Part shown: positions 10,901 through 22,204 of the stretch, piece by piece
How the letters are laid out: each line of letters opens with the position of its first letter
Numbering within the stretch: position 1 is the stretch's first letter
Assembly (NCBI RefSeq): GCF_002878395.1
Contig: NC_061118.1
Location: forward strand, 88,573,910 to 88,637,909
Reading direction: 5' to 3'
Length of the DNA stretch: 64,000 bases
DNA from: Capsicum annuum
Lineage: Eukaryota; Streptophyta; Magnoliopsida; Solanales; Solanaceae
Notes under the pieces: model-generated
What the model was told of the DNA's origin: nothing
The model's input: the letters and a program-made list of their open reading frames with translations, nothing else
Database searches by the model: none
Made by a program: the position numbers and the translations under genes

Positions 10901-12387
10901 GTTGAACCTTGTTAAGTTGAAATGTGGTCGTTGGAAATTTTGGTTGTTACATGGCTAGTGGCGATAATTGGTTTAGCATTGTTGAATATTAGTGATACTA
11001 ATGCCTGAAGTACAATATTGTTTGGTTGTTAAAAGAGGATTTGTAGATTTATAATGCTAGAAAGTAAAAGGTGTTGGTTGATAAATAGATATGTGCATTT
11101 GATGATATGTAACCTCTTTCCTATATGATGACTAGTCCTCCTATGATTACTAGAAATAAGCTTTGGTCAAATGGTGTCTATGGATTAGTAATGAATCTTG
11201 ACTAGATGTGGATATTAGCTATTTAGTGAATAATGGTTAGTGCTAGATCGCAAATAAGGTTTATGTAAAGAACCAGTTAGGCTATAATTGAAGTACCTAT
11301 GACGACAAGTGAATTAGTAGTTTAATAATCGTATTTGTTAGTTAGTAAATAATGACTAAATAGAGTGTATGGATGGCATGAATTTCTAAATGGCTATATA
11401 AATATGATTGTGAGTACTTGCATATTTGCTATTTCAATTGCGGCAAATGGTGATGATTATGAATCTTGGAAAATGACTGTGGATATGAAATGTGATGAAC
11501 CTTGGATAATGAGAAGTTGTTGACATGTTTATATACTTAATGATTTGATCCTTTCATGTATTCTCCGGTGGTATGGGATTCCATGATGTATTCTTTACTT
11601 TATGTTCTTTTGGGTGTACTTCCGATTGTATGGGACGCCGTGGTGAGTTCTTTTAATTTATTCTCTAATAGATGTATGTGAATTGATCTGGGTATTTATG
11701 CAGTTGTAATTGTATATAAGTCAGTTTACGCTTTCATATCGATCATTTATTTTATATTACAATATTATTATGCATTGATATAAGATGTTGTATTATTGTT
11801 CTAGTTGATTAGTTATTTTGTAAAGTGATGATGAAAATCATTAAGGTTCGATTATGTACCTTGTCTTAGAGATATTATCTTTCTTTATATCATCTTTATA
11901 TTATAATTAGGCTCAGTCGGTCGATAATGCCTACTGAGTACCCGTTGTTTTGGTACTCATACTACACTATTGTACCTTTTTTGTGCAGACCCGAGTACTA
12001 GTTTCCATTAGTGAATTGATTTCGTGCAGTATTGATCTTCCTGAGATAGGGTGATCTATGGAAATTTCAAGTATTCCATCTCACTCTTAGCTTTGATCAG
12101 TCTTTTGTATTCAAGATGAATGGATAAACTATTTAGACTTTTTGGTTGTATTTCCTATTGTCGTACTTAGATGTTGTTGTACTGATATTACCAGTTCATG
12201 GAATCGGTATCCATAGTTGATTTTCTTTTGTGGAACATGGTTGTTTTTAATTGTGTTCATCTATTGTGGCCCTTGTTGAGCATTTCTATCAAAGTAACAC
12301 ATTGCCTTAGCTCTGGGTAACAATGTTGACTTACCTACTAGTGGGTTTTAGTAGGTGCCATCATGACTCATGAATCGGGTCATAACA
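7965..12387 (+). repeat. 3' LTR of element C, about 4.4 kb
   Basis: It directly follows the chromodomain remnant. The start, TATAATGACTC, matches the TGTAATGACC start of LTR J, and the end (near 12387) reads 'gggtcataaca'. A segment at 11909-12010 ('ctcagtcggtcg', 'gagtaccc', 'tggtactcatactac', 'gtgcagac') is shared with LTR J copies at 48445-48530 and 56180-56265, so the two families are related. It is about 1.8 kb longer than LTR J; part of the excess is the minisatellite at 10141-10537. I cannot exclude further small insertions inside it. No coding frame is supported here. Confidence 0.65.
10141..10537 (+). repeat. 39-bp minisatellite inside LTR C
   Basis: About ten degenerate head-to-tail copies of a unit near 39 bp. 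Each contains a 'tgatgcccggtaagtccg' type segment followed by 'gaggatatattgatgatatta'-like sequence in shorter, variable form. Copy boundaries are recognisable by 'gatgatatta' every 38-40 bases. Reading frames across it on the minus strand are by-products of the repeat. Confidence 0.9.
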
Positions 12388-12763
12388 TTTTTCTTGTGTT
12401 ATTTAGAGTGCTTAGGTAGAGTTACCTAAGTTCAATATTTGTTGTAGTTAATTAGTATTGAGGTGTGTTCTTGGAAGAGTTGTCAAGGTAGGTTTGTAAT
12501 AGAGTTATTGCAAATTAGTGGAGACTAGAGTTAGGTTCATTGGATTTTATAATCAAAAGTTTGATTATAGTGGACTATTGAGTGCTTGTGAGGGTAAGCC
12601 ATTGTTTTCCCCCTTAAGCAAGGAGGCTTCCACGTAAAATTGTTGTGTTCTTTATTTCCTGCAAAGTTTTAGGCTCTTTATTGCTTTACTGATTTATTAC
12701 CTGTGACTGACTCTAAAGGACCTGGTCCCTTATAGTGTGGTACAACCCCGTTACGTTTCGTCA
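12388..12763 (+). repeat. 3' part of the SIRE-like 5' LTR
   Basis: Non-coding sequence ending in 'gttacgtttcgtca' directly before the primer binding site. The features 'tttccacgtaaaa' (near 12628), 'gtgttctttattt' and 'cctggtccc' (near 12721) are typical, from memory, of solanaceous SIRE LTR ends. The 5' part is absent; it joins LTR C at 12388. Confidence 0.55.
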
Positions 12764-12764
12764 A

Positions 12765-12776
12765 TTGGTATTAGAG
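12765..12776 (+). other. Primer binding site (initiator Met-tRNA)
   Basis: 'ttggtattagag' differs by one base from the TTGGTATCAGAG complement of the 3' end of plant initiator Met-tRNA. It sits just after the LTR end. Confidence 0.7.
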
Positions 12777-12820
12777 ATAGAACACTCTAAAGGGTTCATA
12801 CCTAGAGTGATTTGTTTATC

Positions 12821-14573
12821 ATGGTTACTCTACCTAATCTTGTAGAAGGGAAATCTACCACTAAACTACCTAGATTTAATTGGTTGTTCTATGGGTGGTG
12901 GAAAACAAGGATGTATGACTTCATTATGGATGAGGATAGTGAGCTAGTGGATGTGATACTATATGATCCTCATGTTCCCGTTAGAGAGATCAAAGAAGGG
13001 ATATAACCAGAATGATTGTTAAAATCAGGTGAAGAGTATGATGATGATGATAGAAGGAAAGTTAAGAAGAATTATGAGGCTAAGAAACTGCTAGTTTGTG
13101 GCATAGGGCTTGATGAATGCAACAGTATTTCTACATGTGAAAATGCTGAAAAACTTTGGGATTGCTTGAAGACTTCTCATGAAGGAACCACTGATATGAA
13201 GGATTCAAAATTTGATATGTTGACTACTTATTATGAAACCTTCACATGAAAAAAGGAGAAACTATCCAAAGGATGCATACCAGATTCACTTTAATCATCA
13301 ATGAGTTGCACTGCTTAGAAGTCATTCCTTTGCACAAATAAGTGAGAAAAATTTTGGGGGTTTTGCCTAAATCCTGGAAAAGCAAAGTAGATGCTATCAC
13401 TGGGGAAAGGAGCTTGAAAAATCTCACTATGTATGAACTTATTGGTAATCTAAAGAAATATAAACTCAAGAAGCAGCAACGGCAAGAGAAGAAGGAAGGA
13501 AAAAAGGAAAAATCTCTAGCATTGAACTCTTCTAAGACAAATTCAAGTGAATAAGACACTGATGTTGCCTATTTGGCAAAAAGAATTGTTAAAGCAATGA
13601 AGAAAAATGGTCAATTTCAAAGAGCAGGAAGTAATAACAAGAAGGGATGCAGTGTTGATGATTGGCACAAATGTGAAAGTTCTGAGCATTTTATTAAGGA
13701 CTGTCTAATCCACAAAATGGATTACTAAGAATAATTCAACACTGAAGGTGACAAACGAAAAAATAGGGACTAAGTCCCTGCAAAATCAAGAAGAAAAGTT
13801 GCAGCTGGTTATGCAGTGAAGCAGGCCCTAGTAGTATGGGGAGATTCCTCCAGTGAATTTGATAAAGCTAAAAAGGCAGAAGATGTGTCTATGATAGTTA
13901 TGGAGTAGTGTGAAGTTACCTATGATGCCTTGTTTTCTCTTATGGCAAACACTGTAGGTGAGGAAGAAACTGAGGTAACTTTCTTTGATATTAAGGAAAA
14001 TTTAGATAACTTCTCTACGAGAAAGATGAAGAAGCTAGAAAATGTGTTGATTGATTCTGTGTGTGAACTGACTACTGAGAAAAATGCTCTAGAACAGAAA
14101 GTAGAGAATCAAGAGCTTGAGTTAATTGCTTTAATTGTCCAGATATATGAAATTGAGGAACCGGTTACTAAGTTGAAATCTAAAAATTTAAGTCTAGTAA
14201 GTCAACTGGAGAAAGTAAATGATACTGATGATAAAGGGAAGGAAAATTCTCTAGAAGATAAACTAGAGAATTAGGAGCTTTAATTAATTGCTTTAACTCT
14301 CTAGATATCTAAAACTAAGGAGTAAAGGATGAAACCTATGATGTTATGGTACTTTTGCTAAGAAAGTTGATAAATCTAGGTGATGGTAAAGATTCTAACA
14401 TTGAAGAACCCATGGGAATAGCTTTGGACGATGATAGATGTGACTTACACAAATCTGAGGATTCTCTCAATAAAGAGAGAGACTTGGTCCCATCTCTCGA
14501 ATTAGTACCAAATCAGTGTACTTTCATAATCATAAAATTCTGTCCAAAAGGCCATGCATCTTCTCTTATCTGA
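12821..14573 (+). pseudogene. SIRE-type copia gag, broken
   Basis: The frame starts at ATG 12821. Its N-terminal part has the 'PRFNWLFYGWWKTRMYDFI' stretch of the copia gag capsid (UBN2-like) family. It continues with 'KLLVCGIGLDE' and 'DCLKTSHEGT' (13080-13190), a Lys-rich segment (13342-13554), and a damaged zinc knuckle near 13660-13700, where the first Cys of the CCHC pattern has become Trp. A coiled-coil region follows (13930-14274) and an acidic tail (14346-14573). Stops and frameshifts occur at about 13004, 13249, 13340, 13552, 13726, 13906 and 14274. The normal role is RNA packaging and particle assembly in the cytoplasm; this copy cannot make the protein. Confidence 0.8.
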
Positions 14574-14798
14574 GCAAAAGCTATCATTTTATAGCAATGT
14601 CAAGAGTCACACCTAATAAATTCAGACATGTCATTACAAAAATGCCTTTTTAATGACAACAACCACCTTACTCATATCACTAAACCAAATTTATCTATTT
14701 TTATTCTCTTCCAAAATTAACTCAAATCATCTTCTTCAATCATCATTCATCTTTGAATTAAACTAGTCCCATTCTCTCTCACACATACAAAACTCCAA

Positions 14799-16967
14799 AT
14801 GGAAAATATTCTAACTTTCTTAACACCCGTTAAAGATCCTAAAGTCGATAATGCTTCAAAAAATCAATCAAAAAAATCTAGAATCAAACCTTTAGATACT
14901 TTAACACCCAAAACCATAAAATAAATCTACTTAAACCCTTAATAAGAACCTCTATCAACTATACCAGAAATTCCAAAAGCCTAACCCGATTCTATACCCA
15001 TTGAAACTTTCCTAACCATTAAAATTTCTTTTGAGTCAACCTTGGTTGAGGAATTAAATCAGTAAACCTTAATAGAGGATTTAAATCAAGGTTTTGGCTT
15101 ACCAATTGAACAAGAAATCTCTCAATTCAAAATTCCATGTTTCTCAAAAGAACCAAAATTATCTAAAGACTCTCAAATCCCCATTTCTTTTGAAGAATCG
15201 AAAAATACAAAACTCTCAAAAACCCTGTAAGTCCTGGTCCCCCACTCCCTCTCAGTTAAACCCCATCTTTTTCCAACTATAAGACAAACAAATACTACTA
15301 ATGAGGTCAGATATTTATAGAGGTAAAAATTGGGTTGCTGAAAATTTATTGTTGCTTGCATATGATCCTAAGTAAAGTTCAGTTAGTGTTGAAGAGCAAA
15401 TAGTTGGTAGAAAGGATGATGTCACTAAGGATGGATAGAATGTTCTATCTCCAAATAAGGAGGATGAGGATGAACCACCTCTAAGATCGTCTATGAAGAT
15501 ATAAGGTAAAGCAAAGGGAAAGAAAAGGTTGCTGATTCTGGCATAAAACTTATGAGATCGCATTCTATTAGAAGGTCTGAAAAGAAGTTATTAGCTGATA
15601 CCATGAAGGCCAGGAAGCCTTATACTACTAAGAAAAGAAGACTTTAGAAAGATGCTGCACTGGAGGAGGAGAATATTAAAGTTGTAGAGGTTAGATAGGA
15701 TTAGAACATTGATTCTAATGTTATGGTGGCAACGGAGAAAAGAAGAAAAGAAATTCATGTTTTAGGAAGTACCAAGTCCTCCCACTTAAAGTCTGATAGC
15801 CTTATAGGAATGAAGCAGAAAAAAATTACTATGAAAAAAAAAGTCTTTAAGGGACCTTATCGCAAGAAGAGAAAAGTTATTGAAAAATAATTAAGCAGTG
15901 ATTCAAAAAGAAGGAGAAAGAATGAAGAAAAAAGGATGCATCTAGAGAGAAAAGGAATGAAACTTTAAAAACTTAGAAAGTATTGTATAAGTGAGTGTTT
16001 GATCCCAGTATTTATGAGAAACCAAGGATGGTTGAGTTGATGGAATTTGTCAAACACCAGGGATGGATACATTTCCTTGAGGAATCAACTCCCATGGTCT
16101 TTGAAGAGAAAGTAAGAGAACTCTATTACACAATGGATTTATCAAAGTATAGGTTAAACTTGACTACCCAAGTGAAAGGAAAACAAATCAGACTGGATGA
16201 AGAGATACTAGGGAAAATCTTAGATGTACCTGTTATAGGGGTGAGGACTGTTGTAAAGCAATAAGCTTTAACTAACCTCATGATGGATACTTCTAGGGTA
16301 TGAGGAACATCAATAGTTGGTTTGGGAAAGAAACTTCCCACAAGTGAGTTCTAATTGGTATTTTAATTTGTAAAAAGGTCCTTTTGCCCTGGTATGATAA
16401 AAGGACCATTTCTTCAGCTGTTGATTTGTTTCTGATTGATTGTTTGAGTAAATTTGAGTAGATAAGTTTACTTTCCCTAATGTTAAGCCAAATTCATATG
16501 GACATCATAAGAAGAAAGAAAAACATGGGATGTCTTATGGGTACTTCTTGAATAGAGTTTTTGATCACTTTGGAGTGGTTGGAGTAATGGGACTCCAACA
16601 ACAGTCAAACAAAAGTTTAGTTTGAAAACATTGGTGGAAAATAAATGTATTGAAGGAAAGGTGGGAACTACAGTCCCAAGTGTTAGAGCTATTGGCTACT
16701 CAAGAGAATTGAAGCAAGAAAATAGAGGAGATGAGGATTAAGCTAACTGCTATGAATACTGAGTTAGTGCACTTGAAGATACTGATTTGAAGTTGTCCTT
16801 AGAGGGACCTGGTGCCACATATAAAATTGCATCAGAAAATGCTAAGCTCCAGATTAAGGTTTCTGAACTCACTCAGGAGGCTCAAGGTCTGAATGTCGAA
16901 ATTAAAGACCTCACTAAGAAATTTCTAAATGCTCATGTTGTAGAGAGTTCTACAATGAAGATATTAA
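14799..16967 (+). pseudogene. Accessory ORF with putative plant transposon domain, broken
   Basis: From ATG 14799 comes a Ser/Thr/Pro/Lys-rich N-terminal part with many stops, then a Lys/Arg-rich stretch (15540-15960). The open piece 15995-16264 contains the 'ELMEFVKHQGWIHFLEE' and 'VRELYYTMDLS' pattern of the family catalogued as putative plant transposon protein (PF20167 type). A degenerate continuation ('TTVKQKFSLKTLVE' near 16596-16640) and a C-terminal coiled coil (16787-16967, 'LQIKVSELTQEAQ') follow. The role of this family is unknown; it occurs as an extra ORF in several plant LTR elements. Element D interrupts the end. Family assignment is from motif memory. Confidence 0.65.
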
Positions 16968-19268
16968 TGTAAAGCCCCATGATCCCATCCCAAGATGTTA
17001 CATGATGCTTAAGGACACACGTGACCTCAAGCTAACCCTCTGAACCTGTCATCACCTCTATAACTCACTACGACAATAATCAAGCTGTAATAAAGAAGAA
17101 GAATCATGTCATGAACATACTGGAATACAAAGAAATACCATCCTGTAAAATCAAAATACTGAAGTTCTGTACATACTGGTACTCTAGTCTGACAAAGCCT
17201 CTACTACATAAGACTGAGGAGCCATTGGGAAATATCCCCAACTAACCTATATTGAACTTGAAATAAACAACTATCTATTATCAAGAAAAAATTGGGGACA
17301 TAGGTCCTCGAACCATGAGGAATCACCAACTGTACGAATGTAGATGGAGGTACTCGAAGATCACTCTTGCTGCTGAGAATGACCACCTGAACCTACATCA
17401 CGAGATAATATAGAACACAGAAGAGTATGGGAATCAGTACTTGGGAATGTACTAAATATGTGGGGGTGCAGGCAACATTTAAATAATATCATAAATGTAT
17501 AAGAAAATCATGCATGCTGATAATAATGACTCTCTTTTCTTGAGTTCCTGAAACATATTTTCCATAAATCATCAATAATAACACATGCTTCATAAATCTC
17601 ACAAACCGTTCGACTCAACTCAAACTCTTTGACTCATGACTTAGAATGACTTAGTAACTCCTGAAACTTAGACTATTAACCTACATAAACCATGTGAGCT
17701 TACATGGAGTCCAACGTCCTGCCACATTGGGGAGAGATGTTCTATCCTCACCATCGGAGTAAAACCTTAACTTTAGTGATAACTTTCTTGGCCTTTGGCC
17801 CTTAATCTTAATCCTATGGAGGCACATAGTTCTGGGGTAGTAGGATGCGCTAAATCCATACTTCCCACTCGGTGCTAAATACTACTCCAAGACTTAAGCT
17901 CAGAACACGTTAGGAAATCCACCTTAATCAACTTAAGGATCTTTCATGAAGACCAAAATATAAATATATATCTAAGTTGTAAATCATAATCAACTTATGG
18001 ATTCCTAACTCAACTAAATCTCAAAATAATGTTTCTCATCATCAATTATACTTGCTTATCAAATCATATCAAGTATCAAATCTTCCAGAAAACATCATAG
18101 AACTCGTTCTTGTCTCTCAAGCTCAATATCAATATATATTCAATAGACAAACTTCTCATGGAAAAACATAAATCATGACACTTATCATAAATCACTTAGA
18201 AATTATCATTTCATGATAACAATATACAACTCATGGCATAAATTTTTAATTTAAGAAATAAGACAATGAAGTAGTCATATGTGTCAATATTGTATAGCTC
18301 AAATCTCATAAATCCTTGATAAAGTAATTTGGGTGTAAATCCACTTTGCGAAATTCATAAAATTCAATAGAAATTAAATATTTGGTCAAAAGAACGAAAG
18401 AAATGTTCTTGTTCAAAACCCCACATACCTTAATCTTTGAAATTGGATGAAGTTTAGTGCATGAGACTTGATACACGCTTGAAATAAATAATTCTTGAAG
18501 CCCACACTATGAGGAACTTGGTTCTAAAAGAAATTTTGAAGATTTATGGATGATTCTTGGAAGATTTATTTTCCTGATATAACCCTAGATATATTATCTC
18601 AAGAGAATTGGAAGAGAAAATGATGGAATTAGGACTTGGATGGGATTCTCATATTTATAGTGGCCTTCAAAATATGGTAAAAAACCAAAATACCCTTGCA
18701 AAAACATCTCTAAATTGCTGAAAAAAAATAGCTGACAACATCCGTGACAGGCCGTCAGACCTGTGATAGGCCATCATGAAATGTCATCACAAAATGGTCA
18801 AATTTTATGATTTTCTTCCTAAGGCTGATGATATCCTCAGAAATGTCTTCAGAAATGTGACGATGTCATCAGAAATATCGTCAGAAACGTGACAGGCCAT
18901 CAGAAACGTCGTCACCCTTTTCCAGATTGACATGCTGGAGTAAAATGGGTATAACTCTTTGCTTCGGTGTCATATTTTGGTGAAATTAGTATTGTTGGAA
19001 AGCAAATTCAATTATCTATCTGTTCATAGGTCATGAACACAAAAATTCCAAGTATAATGAGAGATATGCTCGTTTGAAGTTGACTATAACAATATCCTTC
19101 CCAAGAATTCAATCGGTTAGGAATGTTTTGATTCATCCAATTGTTATGACATCTTTAAGGCCTTAATACACATCATCCTTGATCAGAAAACAACCCAAAA
19201 CATTATAATTTATTTCTCATAAGCTTGATTCACGATTGCACTATTGGTTAGAGTCTCGGGGTATTACA
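16968..19268 (-). repeat. 3' LTR of element D
   Basis: 2301 bp between 'tgtaaagcccc' (16968) and 'ggggtattaca' (19268), i.e. TG...CA on the minus strand. A TATA box lies at 18652-18659. Just upstream of it (18721-18920 on the plus strand) is a cluster of short repeats built from 'gtcatcagaaa', 'gtgacagg' and similar words. Minus-strand sequence near 18955-19020 matches a block of LTR G at 31980-32080 ('agttatacccatttt'). Confidence 0.85.
18652..18659 (-). promoter_or_regulatory. TATA box of LTR D
   Basis: TATAAATA on the minus strand, about 610 bp from the LTR start. This is the expected distance for the U3/R boundary. Confidence 0.5.
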
Positions 19269-19286
19269 ATATCTCCCCCTTGGAAA
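19269..19286 (-). other. Polypurine tract of element D
   Basis: Read on the minus strand, 'tccaagggggagatat' directly abuts the LTR start. This is the second-strand primer site of Ty3 elements, and the same tract is found in element G. Confidence 0.8.
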
Positions 19287-19479
19287 CATTTGTCCTCGAA
19301 TGTGGCTAGATAGGCCAAGAATAAGAGAAAATGAGGACGTATAGCTGGAACGAATCACTTAAAGGGCTTAGTTCATTCTAAACTTTCAAGTACCTCACAA
19401 AATGCATGAATCATAGAGAGAATAACCATATAGCTAAATACACTATATTTGAAGGAAATTGGATTTGGGAAGAATAGTA

Positions 19480-21069
19480 CCTTCGGCTTAATTTGAACTC
19501 TCAGGGAATAGATGAGGGTATCTGGTTTGCATATCTGCTTTTGCTTCCCAAGTAGCACCCTTGACTGATTGATTTTGCCACAGAACTTTGACCAAGAGAA
19601 CTTTCTTATTTCTTAGTCTATGAACTTGTTAATCTAGGATTTCAACCAGAACTTCATCATACGAAAGGCTATCCTGAATATCAAAACTTTGTGACGGATC
19701 AACAACAACAAAATCACCAATGTGCTTCTTGAGCATAGAAACATGAAAGATAGGATAGACAGCTGACAACTTGGCAGGCAATTCAATATCGTAAACTATT
19801 TTCCCAACACGAATCAAAACTTTATAAGGGCCAACGTATCGGCGACTAAGCTTCTCTTTCTTACCAAATCTTTTCACCCCCTTCATGGCTGAAATCTTTA
19901 AGTACACCAGATCGTTAACCTCAAAATCAAGAGCTCTTCTTCTTGTATCTGCATATGACTTAAAATGACTCTGGGCTGTCTTCAACCTTTCCCGAATTAG
20001 CTTAACTTTCTCCATAGCCTCAAACACAGCATCAAGTCCACTTACAGCGGCTTCACCCACTTCAAACCAACCTATGGGTGATCTACATTGCCTTTTGTAT
20101 AAAGCCTCAAATGGAGTCATTCCAATGCTAGCATAAAAACTGTTGTCGTAAGCAAATTCAATCCATGGCAAATGTTCATCCCAACTTCCTTTGAAATCAA
20201 GAACATATGCCCTCAACATATCCTTTAAGGTTTGGATGGTCCTCTCCGCCTGGCCATCAGTTTGCGGATGAAAAGTGGAGCTAAGATGAACTTGGGTACA
20301 AAGACCCTTCTGAAAAGCCCTCCAAAAATGAGAATTAAATTGAGTATCCCTGTTGGAGATAGTAGAAAAAGGAACTCCATGCAACCTGACTAAATCTCGA
20401 ATGATAGCTTAGCATAGTCCTTAGCAGTGAAAGATGTATACACTGGTAAGAAATGCATGGACTTAGTCAAACTGTTTAAGACGACCCAAATCGAATCATG
20501 ATGACATTGAGAAGGAGTTAAACCAGTCACAAAATCCATATTTACTTTCTCCCATTTCCAAGTAGGAATACTGAATTCTTGTATTATTACACCGGGTCTT
20601 TGGTGTTCTATCTTAACCTGTTGGCAAGTTGTACATTTCTCTACGAATTTCGCTATATCTTTTTTCATACCATTCCACCAATAGATTTCTCGCAAATCGC
20701 AGTACATCTTGGTAGCACCGAGATGAATAGAATATCGTGCGTTATGTGCTTCGGCCATAATTCTCTGCCTTAAATCTTCAACATCAGTCACACATAATCT
20801 ATTCTGATATCTCAATATACCATCTCCCCCTTGGGAGAAAACCTCAACCTTTTGGCCTTTAACTGACTCCTTCAGTCTGACCAAACTAGGATCCATATCT
20901 TGCTTCTTCTTTACTTCTGAAACTAGAGAAGACTCGAAACTACTTTGGACCCAAATATTACCCTCAGCCGAATCAAGTAATCTAACTCCAAACCTAGCCA
21001 GACGATGCAACTCACGATCTAACTCCTTCCTATCTTCCTCGACCTGTGCTACACTACCCATGGACGACC
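19480..21069 (-). pseudogene. Integrase plus chromodomain of element D
   Basis: The zinc-binding HHCC module is visible ('HNARYSIHLGATKMY' and 'CTTCQQ'). The first catalytic Asp is present in 'VNMDFVTGL'. The second is lost: the codon at 20352-20354 gives Asn in 'SNRDTQF'. The Glu in 'QAERTIQTL' remains. A single-base deletion near 20400 shifts the frame between the pieces 20390-21172 and 19629-20384. A stop at 19629 then separates the chromodomain, whose 'GATWEA' end lies near 19545. Chromodomains of this type steer integration to heterochromatin. Catalysis would fail because of the Asn and the shift. Confidence 0.85.
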
Positions 21070-21510
21070 TGCTAAGGGCATCTACCACTATACTGGCCTT
21101 GCCCGAGTGATACAGCACATTCATATCATAGTTCCTTAACAATTCTAACCATTGCCTCTGACGAAGATTCAAATCTCTTTAAGTAAACACATACTGCAAA
21201 CTCTTGTAATTCGTAAAGACATCAACATAAACATCGTACAAATACTGTCTCCAGATTTTCAAGGAAAAAACCACTGTAGCTAATTCGAGGTCATGGGTCG
21301 GGTTGTTCTTCTTATGTGGTTTAAACTATCTGGAGGTATAGGCTATAACCTTACCTTTCTACATCAACATGCAACCCAACCCAACTCTAGAAGTATCACA
21401 GTACACCATAAATTCATCTACACCATTTGAAAGGGTCAACACAGGGGCCAAAGTGAGTCGAGTCTTCAACTCTTGAAAACTCTTCTCGCAAGAGTCAGAC
21501 CACAGAAATT
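21070..21510 (-). pseudogene. RNase H of element D
   Basis: The frame continues from RT; 'MNLRQRQWLELLRNYD' near 21170 and 'DALSRSSMGS' near 21080 mark the end of RNase H and the tether to integrase. Stops occur at about 21180 (probably a former Gln codon) and in 21300-21510. The expected active-site segments are recognisable but damaged. Confidence 0.7.
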
Positions 21511-22204
21511 TAATTTTCTATTGGGTCAACCGAGTCAAAGGAGATGCAATAGAAGAGAAACCCTCAACAAAAAGACGGTAGTAGCCAGCTAGACCCAAGA
21601 AACTGCTAATATCAGATGGGGAGATAGGACTAGGCCAATTTTTCACAGCTTCTATCTTTTGAGGGTCAACTCGAATACCTTCAAAAGAAATAATATGACC
21701 TAGAAAAGCAACTGACCTTAGCCAAAATTTGCACTTGCTAAATTTGGAAAATAGTTGATGATCTCTAAGGGTTTGTAAGACTATTCGGAGACGATCTGCA
21801 TGGTCATTCTCACTTTGGGAGTATACAAGAATATCATGTATGAACACAATAACAAACATATCTAGGTACTGTCTGAACACCCAATTCATGAAGTCCATAA
21901 AGGATGTTGGGGCATTTGTTATCCCAAAGGATATGACCAAGAACTTAAAATGACCATGTCAGGTGCGAAAAGTTATCTTTAGAATATCACACTCCCTAAC
22001 TTTAAGCTGGTGATAATCGAATCTCAAGTCTATTTTTGAGAAATAGTTAGCACCTTGCAGTTGATCAAATAGGTCATCAATTCTAGAAAGATGGTACTTG
22101 TTATTGACTATGACCTTGTTAAGCGGATGATAATCAATTCACATCCGCAATGAACCATCTTTCTTTCGCACAAACAAAATGGGTGCACCCCAAGGAGAAC
22201 TAAA
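21511..22204 (-). pseudogene. Reverse transcriptase of element D, N-terminally truncated
   Basis: The open piece 21518-21940 carries '[19 protein letters not shown]', '[15 protein letters not shown]' and 'FLGLAGYYR', all hallmarks of Ty3 RT. The catalytic box reads FIHD: the first Asp of the DD pair is His (codon 21836-21838). Upstream, sequence is recognisable to the 'SPWGAP' motif at about 22180-22200 and then stops at the junction with LTR E. A stop near 21955 closes the frame. The enzyme would be dead even if translated. Confidence 0.85.

Larger units (their letters stand above)
12388..16967 (+). mobile_element. SIRE-like Ty1/copia derivative lacking pol
   Basis: The order is LTR end (12388-12763), Met-tRNA primer site (12765-12776), gag (12821-14573), a short spacer, then an accessory ORF (14799-16967). 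No protease, integrase, RT or RNase H segment of copia type appears between or after them. The minus-strand element D cuts it at 16968, so its 3' LTR is not seen. The gap where pol should be may be an old deletion or the normal layout of a non-autonomous family. Confidence 0.65.
16968..22204 (-). mobile_element. Tekay-type chromovirus D, 5' part missing
   Basis: Read on the minus strand: RT from its N-terminal third (22204), RNase H, integrase, chromodomain, polypurine tract and 3' LTR (19268 down to 16968). Gag, protease and the primer site are absent; RT stops abruptly at 22204 against LTR E. The LTR has TGTAATACC...TTTACA ends. The bases 'attaa' (16963-16967) would be the left copy of its target duplication; no partner was found because the other end is lost. 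Its pol has long open stretches (19629-20384, 20390-21172, 21518-21940), more than any other element here, so it is probably among the younger insertions. Confidence 0.85.

Noticed and set aside
12765..12776. tRNA-like sequence (also 34603-34614 and 57625-57638)
   Set aside because: Only the 12-14 bases complementary to the tRNA 3' end are present; these are primer binding sites, with no cloverleaf.
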